Assembly (NCBI GenBank): GCA_018716725.1
Contig: DVJP01000015.1
Span: 1-64,000 of the forward strand
From: Candidatus Merdivicinus excrementipullorum
Lineage (GTDB): Bacteria; Bacillota; Clostridia; Oscillospirales; Ruminococcaceae
Length of the DNA stretch: 64,000 bases
Direction: 5' to 3'
Shown: positions 47,663-56,355 of the stretch, piece by piece
How the letters are laid out: every line of letters starts with the position of its first letter
How positions within the stretch are numbered: the first letter of the stretch is position 1
Made by a program: the position numbers and the translations under genes
The notes under the pieces: model-generated
What the model saw: only the letters and a program-made list of their open reading frames with translations
Databases searched by the model: none
What the model was told of the DNA's origin: nothing

Positions 47663-48058
47663 AAGGGTAGGCTTTGTCCTGTCTTAGAGTGTCGAAAAAC
47701 TTTTGTTGAGTGTAAAACTGAATTAAGAGATAGAATAAAAGTTTTACTCGATTTTTTTCAAAAAATCGCAGGGGTGGAGGGGACAGAGTCCCTCCTCGCT
47801 CGTCGCAACGAGCGAAATCCAATCCCTTCGCGGCCCGGCCGCGAACAAAAAAAGAATAGCGAGCCCGCAGGCTCGCCGCGGATGCAGTCATCAAGCTAGC
47901 TTGATGACGCGTGCCTGGATTTTGCTTGCAAAATCCAGGTTTAGAATTTCCTAAATTTTTACCACGGTACATTTGCGTCAGCAAAATAGAAGCCTTTGTG
48001 CTTTGGCTAATAGCTGTATTTTTTGATAGGATGGGGCGGGCTTTGGCCTGCCCTTTTT
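47663..48058. repeat. element C, copy 2, inverted relative to copy 1
   Basis: Boundaries are GGGTAGGCTTTGTCCTGTC (about 47664) and GGGCGGGCTTTGGCCTGCCC (about 48034), two versions of one terminator hairpin differing at six of 22 positions, enclosing about 346 bp. Same hairpin order as copy 1 when reversed. The 22-nt palindrome is at 47887-47908 and is unchanged; a block of about 85 bp from the GACGAGCGAG hairpin onward is almost identical. Stems elsewhere differ by compensated pairs. Confidence 0.85.
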
Positions 48059-48099
48059 TACACTCTTGTGAAAGAAATGTAAACATATAGAAGCCCCCA

Positions 48100-48128
48100 T
48101 TGACAATTCACCGCATCCGGGCTAAAAT
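48100..48128 (+). promoter_or_regulatory. promoter of the MarR-ABC exporter operon
   Basis: TTGACA (48100-48105), 17-bp spacer, TAAAAT (48123-48128). The start-site region TAAGTAACCTAATTA could be the MarR operator. Confidence 0.8.
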
Positions 48129-48185
48129 ACTTAAGTAACCTAATTATGTCGGATCATCATTTTCCGGCGGAAAGGAGAGGCTTTC

Positions 48186-48692
48186 ATGGAGGAATCGCCC
48201 AGCAAGGCTGTCCGGATGTTTTTGGCCATGGACCGGATGCGCCGGGCATGGAAAGGGATCAACTTTTGCCCGGAATTGAACAAATCCCAGTTTTGGACCT
48301 TGTTCCATTTGTACAGAGGCTCCTGGGGGCGGGGAGAATCCCCGGACCGGATGACCCTGTCGGCCCTGGCCCAGATTATGCAGCAGAGTATGCCCGCCGT
48401 CAGCCAGCGCATCAGCCGGCTGGAGGAAATGGGCTATGTGACCCGGGTCCCGGATTCCCAGGACAAACGGATCGTCTGGATTTCCCTGTCGGAACCGGGA
48501 AGGGAAGAGATGAAATCCGCCTGCGCCCGCATGACGGAAACCATGAATTCCATTTTGAACGTCCTGGGGGACGATGAAATCGAATTCATGTTCCAAATTT
48601 TCTGCAAGCTGGCCGACGCTATGGAAACCCAGCGGGATGCGGCGGACAGCCGGCAGGCCCAAAATCACGAAAAGGAGAGGAAATCATGCTGA
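48186..48692 (+). CDS. MarR family transcriptional regulator
   Basis: 168 residues with the winged helix TLSALAQIMQQSMPAVSQRISRLEEMGYVTRVPDSQDKRIVWISLSEPG, where DxxDxR of the wing is present as DSQDKR. First gene of an operon with two ABC exporter subunits, so it probably represses them and is released by a transported compound. Its stop overlaps the first exporter gene by 7 bp. Ribosome binding site AAAGGAG. Confidence 0.9.
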   Translation: MEESPSKAVRMFLAMDRMRRAWKGINFCPELNKSQFWTLFHLYRGSWGRGESPDRMTLSALAQIMQQSMPAVSQRISRLEEMGYVTRVPDSQDKRIVWISLSEPGREEMKSACARMTETMNSILNVLGDDEIEFMFQIFCKLADAMETQRDAADSRQAQNHEKERKSC

Positions 48693-50899
48693 AACTGAAA
48701 CGGTACCTGAAGCCCTATCTGGCGCTTTTGCTGGCTTCGGTTCTGCTGCTCTTTGGGCAGGCCATGCTGGAACTGACGCTGCCCAACTATATGAGCGATA
48801 TCGTCAACATCGGCTTGCAGCAGGGCGGCATTACGGAGGCGGCTCCCGACGCCATTGGGGCGGAAGAAATGGCCATGATGCAGATGTTTATGCAGGAGGA
48901 AGATAAGGCCGCGGTGCAGGAAGCTTACGTCCAGGCTGAGGAAGGCACAGAGCAGCTGGCCCAAATGCAGGAAACCTATCCCGGATTGCAGGGAGGGGAC
49001 TGGATCCTCAAAGACCCGGACAACCGGGAGGAAGCGAATCTGGCCTTTTCCCGGGCAGCCTACGCCTTGGTGGATATCATGACGGAACTGGGCGGGGAAC
49101 AGGCCGCCGGTTCTGAAGAAGCCGCCGGTGAAGTGGACATGGAAGCTATGGGCAGCGTGCTGGCAGCTTTGCAGCAGCCCGGCGGGAACGAGATTTTGGA
49201 AAAGGCTGTTTCCGACGCCGCCGTTACCCCGGAATCCATGCTGTCCCAGACAGGCGTGGTCTTTACCAAACTGTTTTACACCCAGCTGGGGGCGGATACT
49301 GACGCCATCCAGACCGGGTATATTTGGAAAGTGGGCCTTCAGATGCTGGGGCTGACTATTCTGCTGACCGCTTGCGCCATTGCCGCCGGATTCTGCCTGG
49401 CCAAACTTGGCGCCGGCGTGGGGCGCGACCTGCGGCGGGATGTCTTTGCCAAGGTGACCTATTTCAACAACGCGGAAATGGACCAGTTTTCCACCGCCAG
49501 CCTCATTACCCGTTCCACCAACGACATTACCCAGATCCAGAACTTCCTGAGCATGGGCCTTCGGATGCTTTGCTTTGCCCCCATTATGGGCATCGGCGGG
49601 TTGATTATGGGCCTGTCCAAATGCTTAAGCCTCGCCTGGGTGCTGGCCTTGGCCTTAGTGGTTATGCTGGGCCTGATTTTGGTGCTCTTTTCCGTGGCAC
49701 TGCCCAAATTTAAGAAAATGCAGCACTTTATTGACCAGCTGAACCTGGTGAGCCGGGAAGAGCTTTCCGGATTGATGGTTGTCCGCGCCTTTGACAACCA
49801 GGACTTTATGCAGGGCCGGTTTGACAAGGCAAACCAAGACCTGACCGGCAACACTCTGTTTGTCAACCGGGCCATGGCTGTGATGATGCCGGTGATGATG
49901 CTTGTGATGAACGGCATCTCCCTGCTCATCGTCTGGTTCGGCGGCCACCAGATTGCCGAAAGCAGCTTGCAGGTGGGCGACATGATGGCCTTTATCCAGT
50001 ACGCCATGCAGGTGATTATGAGCTTCCTGTTTATCAGCATGATGTTTATTATGGTGCCCCGTGCCACTGTTTCCGCGGAACGCGTCAACGAGATCCTGGC
50101 TACCAAAAACGCGGTGGCCGACCCGGCAAGCCCCAAGTCTTTGGACCTTTCCGACGGCGCTGTTGTGGAATTCCGGGACGTCTCCTTCCGGTATGAGGGA
50201 GCCGACGACAACGTCCTGGAGCATATCAGCTTTACGGCAAAGCCAGGAGAAACCACAGCCTTTATCGGCTCCACCGGTTCCGGAAAATCCACCCTGGTGA
50301 ACCTGATCCCCCGTTTTTACGATGTGACGGAGGGCAGCGTCACTGTGGACGGCGTCAATGTCAAGGATTTGAACCAGAAGGAGCTGCGGGACGCCATCGG
50401 CTATGTCCCCCAGAAGGGCCTGCTGTTCAGCGGCACCATTGCCAGCAACCTGCGTTACGGCGATGAAAACGCCAGCGAGGAGCTTTTACAGGAAAGCGCC
50501 GATGTGGCCCAGGCTACCGAGTTTATCAGCGAGCTGCCCGACGGGTTTGACACCGAAATCAGCCAGGGGGGCACCAACGTTTCCGGCGGCCAGCGCCAGC
50601 GGCTTTCCATCGCCCGGGCTTTGGTAAAAAAAGCCCCCATTTATATCTTCGACGACACCTTCTCCGCGTTGGACTTTAAGACCGACGCCAAGCTGCGGAA
50701 AGCCTTGAAAGGGTACACGGAAAACGCCACGGTGCTGATTGTGGCCCAGCGGGTGTCCACCATTATGCACGCGGAACAGATTGTGGTGCTGGACGAAGGC
50801 CGCGTGGCCGGCATCGGCACCCACGAGGAACTGCTGAAAAACTGCCCGACTTACCGTGAAATCGCGGAAAGCCAGCTTTCAAAGGAGGAATTGGCGTAA
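48686..50899 (+). CDS. ABC exporter subunit 1 (half-transporter, degenerate catalytic Glu)
   Basis: 737 residues, about 150 more than typical. One helix (about 9-29) is followed by a large insert (about 45-205), acidic and Ala/Gln-rich, which would lie outside the membrane between TM1 and TM2. Then five helices and the nucleotide-binding domain: Walker A GSTGSGKST, signature NVSGGQRQR (canonical), Walker B IYIFDDTFSALD in which the catalytic Glu is Asp. This pattern fits the degenerate half of a heterodimer with the next gene. Start coupled to marR; stop overlaps the next ATG. Confidence 0.92.
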   Translation: MLKLKRYLKPYLALLLASVLLLFGQAMLELTLPNYMSDIVNIGLQQGGITEAAPDAIGAEEMAMMQMFMQEEDKAAVQEAYVQAEEGTEQLAQMQETYPGLQGGDWILKDPDNREEANLAFSRAAYALVDIMTELGGEQAAGSEEAAGEVDMEAMGSVLAALQQPGGNEILEKAVSDAAVTPESMLSQTGVVFTKLFYTQLGADTDAIQTGYIWKVGLQMLGLTILLTACAIAAGFCLAKLGAGVGRDLRRDVFAKVTYFNNAEMDQFSTASLITRSTNDITQIQNFLSMGLRMLCFAPIMGIGGLIMGLSKCLSLAWVLALALVVMLGLILVLFSVALPKFKKMQHFIDQLNLVSREELSGLMVVRAFDNQDFMQGRFDKANQDLTGNTLFVNRAMAVMMPVMMLVMNGISLLIVWFGGHQIAESSLQVGDMMAFIQYAMQVIMSFLFISMMFIMVPRATVSAERVNEILATKNAVADPASPKSLDLSDGAVVEFRDVSFRYEGADDNVLEHISFTAKPGETTAFIGSTGSGKSTLVNLIPRFYDVTEGSVTVDGVNVKDLNQKELRDAIGYVPQKGLLFSGTIASNLRYGDENASEELLQESADVAQATEFISELPDGFDTEISQGGTNVSGGQRQRLSIARALVKKAPIYIFDDTFSALDFKTDAKLRKALKGYTENATVLIVAQRVSTIMHAEQIVVLDEGRVAGIGTHEELLKNCPTYREIAESQLSKEELA

Positions 50900-52743
50900 T
50901 GGCACAGAATCAACAGCGCCGGGGGCCTGCGGGCCACGGTCCCGGCCCTATGGCGGCCGGGGAAAAGGCCAAGGACTTCAAAGGGACTATGAAAAAGCTC
51001 CTGGGATATATGAAGCGATTCCTTCCCGGGATTGTCTTAGTGCTTCTCTGCGCCGCGGCCAGCACCATCTTTTCCATCTTTGGGCCGAAGGTTTTAGGCC
51101 AGGCCACCACCAAGCTTTTTGAAGGGCTTATCGCCATGCTCACCGGCACCGGCTCCATCGACTTTAACGCCATTGGGCGGATTTTGCTGATACTGGGCGG
51201 CCTTTACCTGTTAAGCGCTCTGCTTTCGTATGTGCAGGGCTGGGTCATGGCCGGGGTTGCCACCAAGCTCAGCTACTCCATGCGCACCGACATCAGCCGG
51301 AAGCTGGATAAGCTCCCCTTGTCTTACTTTGACCGGGTGCCTCACGGCGAGGTCTTGAGCCGCATCACCAACGATGTGGATACCATCACCCAGACCCTGA
51401 ACCAGAGCCTTTCCCAGATTGTCAGCAATGTGACTATGATGATCGGCGTCCTCTGCATGATGCTGTCCATCAGCCTGTCCATGACCCTGGTGGCTATCTG
51501 CGTTCTGCCCTTCAGCATCATTATCGTGGGGGTTGTGGTGAAGAAAAGCCAGCCCTTCTTCCGCAAACAGCAGGAATACCTGGGCCATGTCAACGGCCAT
51601 GTGGAGGAAATGTACGGCGGCCATGTAGTGGTCACCGCTTTCAACGGCCAGGATGGAAGCATCGAGGAATTTAATAAGCTGAACGACGACTTGTATCACG
51701 CCGCATGGAAAAGCCAGTTCTTAGGCGGCATGATGATGCCCTTAATGAACTTTGTCAGCAACCTGGGCTATGTGGCCATCTGTATCTTAGGCGGCTTCCT
51801 GTCCTTAAACGGCGCCATTACCGTGGGCGACATCCAGGCATTTACCCAGTATGTCCGCCAGTTCACCCAGCCTATCACCCAGATTGCCAACATCTCCAAC
51901 GTCCTCCAGCAGACGGCTGCCGCTGCGGAACGGGTGTTTGCCTTCCTGGAAGAGAAAGAGGAAACCCCGGACCCGGAAAACGCCCTGTCTCCGGATCTTA
52001 TCGACGGTTCTGTGGCCTTTGCCCATGTGCATTTCGGCTATGTGCCGGAAAAGACCATTATCCACGACTTTTCCGCTGTGATTGAGCCTGGCACCAAGGT
52101 GGCCATTGTCGGCCCCACCGGCGCAGGCAAAACCACCATGGTGAAGCTGCTCATGCGCTTTTACGACGTAAGCGGCGGCGCGATCCTCTTAAGCGGCTAT
52201 GATGTCCGGCAGTTTGCCCGGGGCGACCTACGGGATTCCTTCGGCATGGTGCTTCAGGATACCTGGCTTTATAACGGCACCATCCGGGAAAATATCCGCT
52301 TCGGCCGTTTGGACGCTACGGACGAGGAAGTCCTGGCCGCCGCTAAGGCCGCCCAGGTGGACCACTTTGTCCGGACCCTGCCCCAGGGCTATGACACGGT
52401 GTTAAACGAGGAAGCAAGCAACATCAGCCAGGGCCAGAAACAGCTGCTGACTATCGCCCGGACCATCCTCTCCGACCCCAAGCTGCTGATCCTGGACGAA
52501 GCCACTTCCAGCGTGGATACCCGCACAGAGGTTGCTATCCAGCGGGCTATGGACGAACTGACTAAGGGCCGCACCTCCTTTATCATCGCCCACCGGCTGT
52601 CCACCATCCGGGACGCAGACATGATCTTGGTTATGAAGGACGGTGACATTGTGGAAACCGGCACCCACAAGGAACTGCTGGAAAAGAACGGGTTCTACGC
52701 CTCCCTTTATATGAGCCAGTTTGCCGATGTAAACGAAGAATAA
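50899..52743 (+). CDS. ABC exporter subunit 2 (canonical Glu, degenerate signature)
   Basis: 614 residues. Basic N-terminal tail, six helices (about 40-340), then Walker A GPTGAGKTT, signature NISQGQKQL (the usual LSGGQ Gly replaced by Gln), and Walker B LLILDEATSSVD with the catalytic Glu. Complementary to subunit 1: the hydrolytic site would be formed by this Walker A/B with the intact signature of subunit 1. Likely exports drugs or lipids in response to the MarR regulator. Starts one base inside the previous stop. Confidence 0.93.
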   Translation: MAQNQQRRGPAGHGPGPMAAGEKAKDFKGTMKKLLGYMKRFLPGIVLVLLCAAASTIFSIFGPKVLGQATTKLFEGLIAMLTGTGSIDFNAIGRILLILGGLYLLSALLSYVQGWVMAGVATKLSYSMRTDISRKLDKLPLSYFDRVPHGEVLSRITNDVDTITQTLNQSLSQIVSNVTMMIGVLCMMLSISLSMTLVAICVLPFSIIIVGVVVKKSQPFFRKQQEYLGHVNGHVEEMYGGHVVVTAFNGQDGSIEEFNKLNDDLYHAAWKSQFLGGMMMPLMNFVSNLGYVAICILGGFLSLNGAITVGDIQAFTQYVRQFTQPITQIANISNVLQQTAAAAERVFAFLEEKEETPDPENALSPDLIDGSVAFAHVHFGYVPEKTIIHDFSAVIEPGTKVAIVGPTGAGKTTMVKLLMRFYDVSGGAILLSGYDVRQFARGDLRDSFGMVLQDTWLYNGTIRENIRFGRLDATDEEVLAAAKAAQVDHFVRTLPQGYDTVLNEEASNISQGQKQLLTIARTILSDPKLLILDEATSSVDTRTEVAIQRAMDELTKGRTSFIIAHRLSTIRDADMILVMKDGDIVETGTHKELLEKNGFYASLYMSQFADVNEE

Positions 52744-52756
52744 TTCTGTCAAACAG

Positions 52757-52796
52757 AAATCCCCTCCCCGCAAATTTGCGGCAGGAGGGGATTTTT
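52757..52796 (+). terminator. terminator of the MarR-ABC operon
   Basis: AAATCCCCTCC and GGAGGGGATTTTT form a strong stem, with CCGCAAATTTGCGG as an inner hairpin. Confidence 0.9.
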
Positions 52797-52859
52797 GGTT
52801 TTGGGAAAAAGGATTTGACATAGTTTGAAAAAACGCCAAATGTGGATATCATGCTGGTG

Positions 52860-52943
52860 TTGTAGGGGACGGGTTTCCCGTCCCGCCAGACTGCCCAAAA
52901 CGTTCCGGTGTTTTATGTGGGCGAACACAGTTCGCCCCTACAA
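52860..52943 (+). repeat. element B, copy 3 (intact inverted ends)
   Basis: TTGTAGGGG (52860-52868) and CCCCTACAA (52935-52943) are perfect 9-bp inverted ends of an 84-bp element containing GGGACGGG-TTT-CCCGTCCC and GGGCGAAC-ACA-GTTCGCCC. It is followed by a further hairpin GGGGACGATGTGGGATCGTCCCC-type at about 52975-52998 ending CCCCTATAAA. Together with element A this fills the 389 bp between the exporter and carB. Confidence 0.8.
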
Positions 52944-53014
52944 AAACGATTCCTGTTTGGTTTTGGAAAAGACGGGGACGATGTGGGATCGTCCCCTATA
53001 AATGTGTGTTCTGT

Positions 53015-53132
53015 ACCGTTTTATAAAACGGTAGAAGATAAAACCAAACCATAACGGCGCAGCCTGTCGCGCCGTTCCAGCGGGTGGATAGGAATTGAAA
53101 CGCCGCGTCGTCTTGCCAACGGCGGCTCGCCG
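53015..53132 (-). repeat. element A, downstream of carB
   Basis: Minus strand from the carB stop: hairpin AACGGCG-AGC-CGCCGTT beginning in the TAA, then GACGACGCGGCG, then stem GGAACGGCGC/GCGCCGTT around the octamer (AGCCTGTC on plus, 53061-53068), then GGTTTTATCTTCTACC and the palindrome ACCGTTTTATAAAACGGT. Confidence 0.8.
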
Positions 53133-56100
53133 TTAGATTTTGGTGATGTCCACCAGTTCAATGTCGTCAATGGTCTTGTTCATGGCCAGGCAGTCCGCCA
53201 TGGCGTTGGCCGTGTCCAGAGAGGTGAGGCAGACAATGGACCGTTCCACCGCTTTCCGCCGGATGCGGACGCTGTCCTTGGCGGGAAGGCGTCCTTTTTC
53301 CGAGGTGGAAATGACGTAATCAATCTTGCCGGAATCCAGCAGGGTCAAAACATTGTTGTCCGGGTCCTCGTGGATCTTCTTCACAGAGTTTGCGGCAATC
53401 ATATTGCGGTTTAAGTTGGAAGCGGTGCCGCTGGTGGCGTAAAGGTCGAAGCCCATGGAAGCGAACTTGTCCGCAACATCCAGCACTTCCTGCTTGTCCG
53501 CGTCGCGAACCGAGATAAACACGCCGCCGGATTTCTTCATCTGGTTGCCGGCCGCCACCAGGCCCTTTAACAGGGCGTCGTGGAAGTTTTTGGCAATGCC
53601 CAAAACCTCGCCGGTGGATTTCATTTCCGGCCCCAGATGGGTGTCCACGTCGCTTAATTTGGCAAAGCTGAATACCGGCACCTTCACCGCCACATATTCA
53701 TGCTCCGGGTAAAGGCCGGTGCCGTAGCCCAAATCTTTGAGCTTCTCGCCCAAAGCAATGCGGGTGGCCAGGGAAACCATGGGCACGCCGGTGACTTTGG
53801 AGATATAGGGCACGGTCCGGGAAGAACGGGGGTTCACCTCAATGACGTAAACCGAGTGGTTGTACACCACATACTGGACGTTGATGAGGCCCTTGACATT
53901 TAGCGCCAGCGCCAGCCGTTTTGTATAAGTCACCAGGGTGTCCCGGATGCGGCGGGAAAGGTTCTGGGCCGGGTAGACGGAGATGGAGTCGCCGGAATGG
54001 ACGCCCGCCCGTTCAATGTGCTCCATAATGCCGGGGATCAGGAAGTCCTCGCCGTCGCAGATGGCGTCCACTTCCACCTCGGTGCCCATCATGTATTTGT
54101 CAATGAGGACGGGGTTTTCAATGTGGTGGGAGGTGATAATCTGCATGTATTCCTCCACGTCCTTGTCCGAATGGGCAATAATCATGTTCTGGCCGCCCAG
54201 TACATAGGAGGGCCGCAGCAGGACGGGATAGGTCAGCTCGTTGGCGGCTTTGACAGCTTCTTCCGTGGTAAAGACGGTATGGCCCTGGGGACGGGGGATT
54301 TCGCAGCGTTCCAGCAGCTCGTCAAAGCGTTCCCGGTCCTCGGCCTCGTCAATGGCGTCGGCGGAGGTGCCCAGAATGCGGACCCCCAGCTCGTCTAAGA
54401 ACTTGGTCAGCTTGATGGCTGTCTGGCCGCCGAACTGCACCACAACGCCGTAGGGCTTTTCGGTTTCAATAAGGTTTCGGACGTCCTCCTTGGTTAAGGG
54501 GTCGAAATACAGCCGGTCGCCGGTGTCAAAGTCGGTGGAAACCGTTTCCGGGTTGTTGTTGGCAATGACCGCTTCATAACCCTGACGCTTCAGTTCCCAG
54601 ACGCAGTGGACGCAGCAGTAGTCAAATTCGATGCCCTGGCCGATGCGGATGGGGCCGGAGCCGAATACGATGACCTTTTTCTTGCCGGAATTCTGACGTT
54701 CGATGAACTCGGCGGCCTCATTTTCGTCGTCGTAGGTGGAGTAGAAATAGGGGGTCTTGGCGGCAAATTCGGCGGCGCAAGTGTCCACCATTTTGTAGGA
54801 GGCGTACCGGGGATGCTCCACCTTCTGGCCGGAAATCCGCTCAATGGTGGAGTCCAGGTAGCCGTATTTCTTGGCCTGCAAGTAAAGGTCGTCTGTCAGG
54901 GGGGAGGAAGCAAGCTTCTTTTCCAATTTTACCAGGTTATGGAGCTTCCCTAAGAACCATTCGTCAATCATGGTGATCTCATGGATTTTTTCGTAGGAAA
55001 CGCCCCGTTTTAACGCCTCAAAGACTACAAACAGCCGGCAGTCGTCGATGTTCGAGAGCTTTTCCACGATTTCCTCATCGGAAAGTTTGGCCAAGGATGG
55101 CATGGTCAGGGAATCTAAGCCCAGTTCAATGGAACGGACGGCCTTCATAATGCCCTGCTCAAAGGAGGTGCCGATGGCCATGACCTCGCCGGTGGCCTTC
55201 ATCTGGGTGCCCAGGGTGCGCTTGGCGTAAACGAATTTATCAAAGGGCCATTTGGGGAATTTCACCACCAGGTAGTCCAAGGCCGGCTCGAAGCAGGCGT
55301 AGGTAGTGCCGGTGACGGCGTTTACAATCTCGTCCATAGAGTAGCCGACGGCGATTTTGGCGGCAACCTTGGCGATGGGATAGCCGGTGGCCTTGGACGC
55401 CAGTGCGGAAGAACGGGAAACCCGGGGGTTTACCTCAATGACGGCGTATTCCATGGATTCCGGGTGCAGGGCAAACTGGCAGTTGCAGCCGCCTTCCACC
55501 CCCAGTTCGGAGATGATCCGCAAAGCGGCGGTGCGCAGCATCTGGTATTCCTTGTCCGACAGGGTGACAGCCGGGGCCACCACGATGGAGTCGCCGGTGT
55601 GGACGCCAACCGGGTCCAGGTTTTCCATGGAGCAGACGGTAATCACGTTGTCTTTGGCGTCCCGGATCACCTCAAACTCGATTTCCTTCCAGCCGGCAAT
55701 GCATTTTTCCACCAAAATCTGGGTAATGGGGGAGAGACGCAGGCCGTTGCGGGCGATGTCCATGAGCTGCTCCTCGTCCTCGGCAATGCCGCCGCCGGTG
55801 CCGCCTAAAGTAAAGGCGGGCCGGACAATGACGGGATAGTCGATTTCCTTGGCGAAATCCACCGCGTCCTCCACTGTGGTGACAACCTTGGAGGGGATGC
55901 AGGGCTGGTTAATTTTTTCCATGGTGTCCTTAAAGGACTGGCGGTCCTCGGCCTTGTCAATGGTTTCCGGGTTGGCCCCCAGGAGCTTTACGCCGTTTGC
56001 CGCCAGAAAGCCCTCTTTTGCCAGCTGCATGGAGAGGGTTAAGCCCGTCTGGCCGCCCAGGGTGGAAAGAAGGCTGTCCGGCTTTTCCATTTTGATAATG

Positions 56101-56327
56101 CGCTTGACAACGTCCAGGGTCAAAGGTTCAATGTAAATTTTGTCGGCCATGGCCTTGTCGGTCATAATGGTGGCCGGGTTGGAGTTTACAAGCACCACCT
56201 CCAGCCCTTCCTCCTTCAAAGCGCGGCAGGCCTGGGTCCCGGCGTAGTCAAATTCGGCGGCCTGGCCGATGACAATGGGGCCGGATCCAATAACCAGCAC
56301 TTTTTTAATATCGCTTCTCAGCGGCAT
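53133..56327 (-). CDS. carB: carbamoyl-phosphate synthase large subunit
   Basis: 1064 residues. Makes carbamoyl phosphate from bicarbonate, ATP and glutamine-derived ammonia. Two homologous ATP-grasp halves start at KVLVIGSGPIVIGQAAEFDYAGTQA and KVIVFGSGPIRIGQGIEFDYCC, and a C-terminal MGS-like allosteric domain ends the protein (KLPAKDSVRIRRKAVERSIVCLTSLDTANAMADCL region). Start at MPLRSDIKK by AAGGA 8 nt upstream. Last gene of the pyr operon. No carA is present in the operon, so the glutaminase subunit must be elsewhere. Confidence 0.97.
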   Translation of the reverse strand: MPLRSDIKKVLVIGSGPIVIGQAAEFDYAGTQACRALKEEGLEVVLVNSNPATIMTDKAMADKIYIEPLTLDVVKRIIKMEKPDSLLSTLGGQTGLTLSMQLAKEGFLAANGVKLLGANPETIDKAEDRQSFKDTMEKINQPCIPSKVVTTVEDAVDFAKEIDYPVIVRPAFTLGGTGGGIAEDEEQLMDIARNGLRLSPITQILVEKCIAGWKEIEFEVIRDAKDNVITVCSMENLDPVGVHTGDSIVVAPAVTLSDKEYQMLRTAALRIISELGVEGGCNCQFALHPESMEYAVIEVNPRVSRSSALASKATGYPIAKVAAKIAVGYSMDEIVNAVTGTTYACFEPALDYLVVKFPKWPFDKFVYAKRTLGTQMKATGEVMAIGTSFEQGIMKAVRSIELGLDSLTMPSLAKLSDEEIVEKLSNIDDCRLFVVFEALKRGVSYEKIHEITMIDEWFLGKLHNLVKLEKKLASSPLTDDLYLQAKKYGYLDSTIERISGQKVEHPRYASYKMVDTCAAEFAAKTPYFYSTYDDENEAAEFIERQNSGKKKVIVFGSGPIRIGQGIEFDYCCVHCVWELKRQGYEAVIANNNPETVSTDFDTGDRLYFDPLTKEDVRNLIETEKPYGVVVQFGGQTAIKLTKFLDELGVRILGTSADAIDEAEDRERFDELLERCEIPRPQGHTVFTTEEAVKAANELTYPVLLRPSYVLGGQNMIIAHSDKDVEEYMQIITSHHIENPVLIDKYMMGTEVEVDAICDGEDFLIPGIMEHIERAGVHSGDSISVYPAQNLSRRIRDTLVTYTKRLALALNVKGLINVQYVVYNHSVYVIEVNPRSSRTVPYISKVTGVPMVSLATRIALGEKLKDLGYGTGLYPEHEYVAVKVPVFSFAKLSDVDTHLGPEMKSTGEVLGIAKNFHDALLKGLVAAGNQMKKSGGVFISVRDADKQEVLDVADKFASMGFDLYATSGTASNLNRNMIAANSVKKIHEDPDNNVLTLLDSGKIDYVISTSEKGRLPAKDSVRIRRKAVERSIVCLTSLDTANAMADCLAMNKTIDDIELVDITKI

Positions 56328-56355
56328 GAGTATCATCCTTCCATGGTATTAAAAA

